Shown in pieces: positions 14,465 through 17,549 of a DNA stretch of 17,549 nucleotides (position 1 is its first letter; the number at the start of each line of letters is the position of its first letter). The notes beneath the pieces are model-generated. The model did not search any database and was not told the origin of the DNA. It was given only the letters and a program-made list of their open reading frames with translations. The stretch is from CALJGI01 sp047618115 (GTDB taxonomy: Bacteria; Pseudomonadota; Gammaproteobacteria; Pseudomonadales; Halieaceae), in contig JBLHKV010000048.1 of assembly GCA_047618115.1 (NCBI GenBank), positions 1 through 17,549 of the forward strand. Reading direction: 5' to 3'. Both the position numbers and the translations under genes were made by a program.

Positions 14465-17400
14465 AGTAGCAAAGTGTTGTGTGTGCGCCTTGGGCGTATG
14501 CTTCGCAGCGAGTGCCGGAGCCGAATACTGGCAGTACAACTACGATGGCTTTGGGCGCGTGCTGGCCATAGATGGACCGCGCGAAGATGTCACCGACATT
14601 AGTCATTACAGCTATGACCCGGCGGGAAATCTACACACCATGGTTAACGCAAGCGGAGACTTATGGGAGTGGGGCAATTACTCGCCACGTCGAAAACCCG
14701 GGTACCTCATCGATCCCAATGGCGCCACCACTCGTTATACATACTCAAATCGGGGAAAATTGCTGTCGTCTTCCTACCAGCCGCTTGCGGGGACCCCCGA
14801 GTTGACAGCATTTGAGTATGACGAGGTAGGGGATCTTGTCGGCGTGCTGTTTGCCACCGGCCAGCGGCTGGTCTATGAGTATGACGATGCGCGTAGATTG
14901 GTAGCCATCGCCGATGCAATGGGAAATCGTATTGAGTTCGTTCTAGATTTGGCTGGTAATAAAGTCGAGGAAGTGATCAGGGATGCCCAGGGCGTGGTTA
15001 ACAAATCGTTGAGCCATCAGTTCGACGAACTCAAGAGATTGATCTCTACAACGGGCGCCGCCGGGCAAACCCGGTTGATCAATTATGATAGCAATGGCAA
15101 TCCGGTTTCCTATACAGACGGTAATGGCAACACCAGTCTGCAGAGCAACGATCCATTGCAACGCATTGAGCTGAAGTTGGCACCACTGGGCCAGAGCGTT
15201 GAACTGGAGTACGATGCAAGCGGTCAACTCAGCCGCTTTATCGATCCGAAAGGCGTGGTCACAAATTATAAGTACGATGGCCTCGGTTTACTACTGAGCC
15301 AGAGCAGCCCGGACTCTGGTAGCGTTAACTATGAATACGATGAAGCGGGAAACCTGATCAGCTATACCGACGCGCTAGGCGAGCTGGTCACCTATAGCTA
15401 CGATGAGCTCAACCGGGTGACCACTATTGACTATACCGAGGACCTGTTGGACAGCGTTTTTGAATACGATGCAGGTAGCAATGGAGTGGGTCGTTTAACT
15501 GCGCAACACGATGGTTTGTCCAGCATTCACTTGTCTTACGATAGCCGCGGCGAGGTTGCGCTCCAGCGGGTGGATCAAGGCAGTGTGGCCTATCAATTCG
15601 AATATGCTCATAACGCATTGGCGCAGCTATCCGAACTGACTTATCCCAGCGGAGCGCGAGTTGAATACAACCGTAATTCCATCGGGGAAATCATTAGCGT
15701 TAACTTGCTTCGTCAGGATCGACAAACTGATCTTGCCTTAGCTGTTACACAGTTGCCATTCGGACCACTCGAAGCAATGGAATTCGGTAACGGAATCAGC
15801 CTGTCCCGATTCTATGATCGGGACTATCGGTTGCTGCAGCAGTCTCACGGAACGCTACTCTCCGCAGATTACACCTACGATGCCAACAGCAATATTACGC
15901 GGCAGGGTGCGCAGGAATTTGGCTTCGATGAACTCGACAGGCTGGTTACGGCCACGGGAGATTATGGGGATACTAGCTACACATACGATGAGTCCGGAGA
16001 TCGGTTGAGTATCTCGGTGGGTCGAGATGAGGATCAGTATGAATACGACAGTGGCAGCCACCGTCTGTTGCGTACCTCCCAGTGGGAATACGGATACGAC
16101 GAGGCTGGCAATCAGGTTTCACGCTTGAAGCGCGATGGGTCTGGCGATGGTTTTGTATACCGCTACGACGCCCGAAATCGCATGGCCGAGGTCGTGGTCA
16201 GTGAGTCAAACACTACGGGGAAAGGCAAAAAAATGGTCACTGAGACCACGCAGAGCACCACCAACTATACATACAACACCGCTGGGCAGCGTATCGAAAA
16301 AAATTCGGCGGGCTTTAAGACGCTATATGCGTACGGTGTAAATGGAGAGTTGCTGGCCGAGCTAAATGGAGATGGGCAAAGTTTGCGGGAGTATATTTAT
16401 CTCAACGGTGAACCTCTCGCTGTGATCGATTACACGCAAAGCCCGCTCGACCCGGAGAGTAAGATATCGTTGTTGCTGGATGACGGTGAACAAGGTACAT
16501 ATGCCGATGGTGTCTGGAGTCTAATAAAGAGTAAGAGGGCGGGCTACCAAGGCGATTACCTGTTGTCGGACGACCTTGGATCCAGCTATCGCTGGAACAT
16601 TAGTGGGGTTGAGCCCGGACGACACGAAGTGTTTTCTCGCTGGCCTGGTACCCGCAAGCACAATACCGCCGCGCATTACACAATAGCTCATGGAGCTGGC
16701 CAAACCGAATCCATCCAGGACCAGAGCAGAGACGGGAAACAGTGGGTGTCGCTGGGAGTTTTTGAGTTCAGTGGAGACGGCAGTGAATATGTAGAACTAA
16801 GCGACATAGGTGGCAGCAGCGCTGCCGATGCCATAAAGCTCGAAAGCCTGGGGTTAACTCCGCCCAGTGAGGACGGTAATATCTACTACATCCATAACGA
16901 TCACCTCGGCACCCCTAAGGTCATCACCAATGCAAATCAGGACATAGTTTGGTCAGCCAGTTACCATCCCTTTGGAGAGGTCGATTTGACCACCACCCAG
17001 ATCGCCAACAATCTGCGCTTTCCGGGGCAGTACCATGACGAGGAGACTGGTTTGCACTACAACTATTTCAGGGATTATGACCCAGGTCTGGGGAGGTATA
17101 TTCAGTCTGATCCCATTGGGTTGGCTGGTGGCTTGAATACCTACGGTTATGCCCTTCAAAACCCGATCATCTATACAGACCCTACTGGGGCGATCGTTCC
17201 AGCACTGTTAGCTTGTGCTGCAAATCCGATATGTGCGGGTGCCGTGAGAACTGGAATTGGCGCATTAATTGGTGGTCTGTCTGCGGCGGCAGGCGCATTA
17301 TCTGATCCTTGTTTTAGTGGTAATTTCTCTGGGGTTATTAGAAGTGGGGCGTTGGTAGGTGCTGCATCCAGTTTTATTCCTGGAGCAGGGGCTCTAGCAG

Positions 17401-17549
17401 GGGCGGCTATAAGGGGTGGCGCTGCTGGTTTTGGTGGGAATACGGTTGGACAGTATGCAGCAAATGGGGGGCCGAGTAATTTTAGCTTTTCACAAGCTGC
17501 AGTTTCTGGAGTCATTGGAGCCACAGCACTGGCAGCTGGAAATGCTGTG
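14445..17549 (+). CDS. Secreted RHS-family polymorphic toxin, C-terminal half of a split pair, 3' end cut by window
   Basis: The frame is open for 1035 codons to the right edge. A Sec signal peptide (Arg7, Lys10, a Cys-rich hydrophobic core, cleavage after SAGA at residue 26) leads straight into a YD unit (YWQYNYDGFGRVL). YD repeats extend to about residue 660. A golvesin/xanthan-lyase-like domain is inserted at about 673-801. The RHS core follows, with IHNDHLGTP (816-824), LHYNYFRDYDPGLGRYIQSD, DPIGLAGGLNTYGY (Asp889) and DPTG (912-915). Asp889 and Asp912 are 23 residues apart, close to the spacing of the self-cleaving aspartates in Tc-toxin TcC. Residues 916-1035 are Gly/Ala-rich and hydrophobic and have a different codon usage. 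The toxic domain should lie beyond the window, so its activity is unknown. There is no PAAR or Hcp/VgrG context, so export is probably by Sec plus an unknown outer-membrane step. Confidence 0.87.
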   Translation, partial: MTYFNNRVAKCCVCALGVCFAASAGAEYWQYNYDGFGRVLAIDGPREDVTDISHYSYDPAGNLHTMVNASGDLWEWGNYSPRRKPGYLIDPNGATTRYTYSNRGKLLSSSYQPLAGTPELTAFEYDEVGDLVGVLFATGQRLVYEYDDARRLVAIADAMGNRIEFVLDLAGNKVEEVIRDAQGVVNKSLSHQFDELKRLISTTGAAGQTRLINYDSNGNPVSYTDGNGNTSLQSNDPLQRIELKLAPLGQSVELEYDASGQLSRFIDPKGVVTNYKYDGLGLLLSQSSPDSGSVNYEYDEAGNLISYTDALGELVTYSYDELNRVTTIDYTEDLLDSVFEYDAGSNGVGRLTAQHDGLSSIHLSYDSRGEVALQRVDQGSVAYQFEYAHNALAQLSELTYPSGARVEYNRNSIGEIISVNLLRQDRQTDLALAVTQLPFGPLEAMEFGNGISLSRFYDRDYRLLQQSHGTLLSADYTYDANSNITRQGAQEFGFDELDRLVTATGDYGDTSYTYDESGDRLSISVGRDEDQYEYDSGSHRLLRTSQWEYGYDEAGNQVSRLKRDGSGDGFVYRYDARNRMAEVVVSESNTTGKGKKMVTETTQSTTNYTYNTAGQRIEKNSAGFKTLYAYGVNGELLAELNGDGQSLREYIYLNGEPLAVIDYTQSPLDPESKISLLLDDGEQGTYADGVWSLIKSKRAGYQGDYLLSDDLGSSYRWNISGVEPGRHEVFSRWPGTRKHNTAAHYTIAHGAGQTESIQDQSRDGKQWVSLGVFEFSGDGSEYVELSDIGGSSAADAIKLESLGLTPPSEDGNIYYIHNDHLGTPKVITNANQDIVWSASYHPFGEVDLTTTQIANNLRFPGQYHDEETGLHYNYFRDYDPGLGRYIQSDPIGLAGGLNTYGYALQNPIIYTDPTGAIVPALLACAANPICAGAVRTGIGALIGGLSAAAGALSDPCFSGNFSGVIRSGALVGAASSFIPGAGALAGAAIRGGAAGFGGNTVGQYAANGGPSNFSFSQAAVSGVIGATALAAGNAV
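14520..16420 (+). repeat. YD (RHS) repeat tract in the second RHS protein
   Basis: Many degenerate YD units are visible, including YNYDGFGRVL, YSYDPAGNLHT, FEYDEVGDLVG, YEYDDARRLVA, YEYDEAGNLIS, YSYDELNRVTT, YTYDESGDRLS, YGYDEAGNQVS and YTYNTAGQRIE. The tract is a continuation of the shell-forming repeats of the preceding protein. Confidence 0.85.
16461..16847 (+). other. Golvesin/xanthan-lyase C-terminal-like domain inserted in the RHS shell
   Basis: Residues about 673-801 of the second RHS protein read as a beta-sandwich domain. It has the pattern LLLDDGEQGTYADGVW, GYQGDYL, a W at the strand centre (YRWNISGVEPG), a V-F-S-RW pair, AAHYTIAH, QWVSLGVFEFSG and a terminal ADAIKLE. I recognise this order from the golvesin/xanthan-lyase CBD-like family found at the ends of secreted carbohydrate-active and adhesive proteins. 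It sits between the YIYLNGEPLAVI segment and the YYIHNDHLGTP core, two pieces that are normally close together. Confidence 0.75.
16884..17189 (+). other. RHS-associated core domain
   Basis: This is the most conserved part of RHS proteins, from YYIHNDHLGTP to DPTG. In studied RHS and TcC proteins the core contains an aspartyl-protease-like site that cuts after the core and releases the variable C-terminus inside the shell. Asp889 and Asp912 are the candidate catalytic residues by position. Confidence 0.9.
17190..17549 (+). other. Start of the variable C-terminal tip (pre-toxin region)
   Basis: After DPTG the protein becomes Gly/Ala-rich and hydrophobic with small residues (for example AGALAGAAIRGGAAGFGG). 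This resembles the membrane-active or glycine-zipper linkers seen before RHS toxin domains. By hand count 34 of 120 codons end in G or C, against 60 of 100 in the preceding 300 nt. That marks a module boundary. No catalytic domain is visible before the window ends. Confidence 0.7.

Noticed and set aside
14400..14470. A simple frameshift or sequencing error joining the two RHS ORFs into one gene
   Set aside because: The second ORF has a GGAGG at 8 nt, an in-frame stop 18 nt upstream of its ATG, and a full signal peptide with a cleavage site. A random shift would not create these. Old fission remains the better reading.
17171..17524. Minus-strand, Pro/Ala-rich ORF of 117 codons opposite the RHS tip
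   Set aside because: It is the mirror of the Gly/Ala-rich plus-strand segment. An immunity gene would be expected downstream of the toxin, not antisense to its linker.
12335..17549. Type VI secretion-linked RHS effector
   Set aside because: There is no PAAR domain, no VgrG, Hcp or EagR gene nearby, and both proteins carry Sec signal peptides, which T6SS effectors lack.

Overview
This window looks like a chromosomal segment from a free-living gammaproteobacterium of the Pseudomonadales/Cellvibrionales type. The evidence is the pairing of lptD-surA-pdxA-rsmA-apaG-apaH with a divergent amgK-murU pair, followed by rpe and trpE as in pseudomonads. The TrpE, MurU and ApaG proteins also resemble pseudomonad or marine gammaproteobacterial forms. 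Species cannot be named from the sequence alone.

Region 1 (1-8032, minus strand) is a compact seven-gene housekeeping operon read from right to left: lptD, surA, pdxA, rsmA (ksgA), apaG, apaH, cca. Neighbouring genes overlap or abut (11 nt, 1 nt, 5-nt gap, 8-nt overlap, 0 nt), except for 42 nt before cca. The cca gene runs off the left edge, lacking an estimated 10-15 codons. The operon joins outer-membrane LPS assembly (LptD and its chaperone SurA) to PLP synthesis, 16S rRNA dimethylation, dinucleotide-polyphosphate hydrolysis and tRNA CCA addition.

Region 2 (8033-12115, plus strand) starts at a 134-nt divergent intergenic region. It carries amgK-murU (peptidoglycan amino-sugar recycling, 4-nt overlap), then rpe and trpE. 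The gph gene that sits between rpe and trpE in Pseudomonas is absent here.

Region 3 (12116-17549, plus strand) is the accessory part. An AT-rich leader precedes two overlapping genes for secreted YD-repeat (RHS) proteins. The first (709 aa) has a Sec signal peptide, an unrecognised cysteine-containing N-terminal region, a DUF6531-like segment and YD repeats. The second starts 20 nt inside the first and has its own strong ribosome binding site and its own Sec signal peptide. It continues with YD repeats, an inserted golvesin/xanthan-lyase-like domain, and a canonical RHS core ending in DPTG. A Gly/Ala-rich tip follows, and there synonymous third-position GC drops from 60% to 28% by hand count. 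The gene is cut by the right edge, so the C-terminal effector and any immunity gene are not visible.

The most interesting content is this split, Sec-targeted RHS pair placed directly after trpE. In Pseudomonas the trpE-trpG interval is a known insertion hot spot for R/F-type pyocins. No RNA genes, CRISPR arrays, insertion sequences or convincing rho-independent terminators were seen. No gene-free stretch exceeds 300 nt; the longest is 12116-12334.
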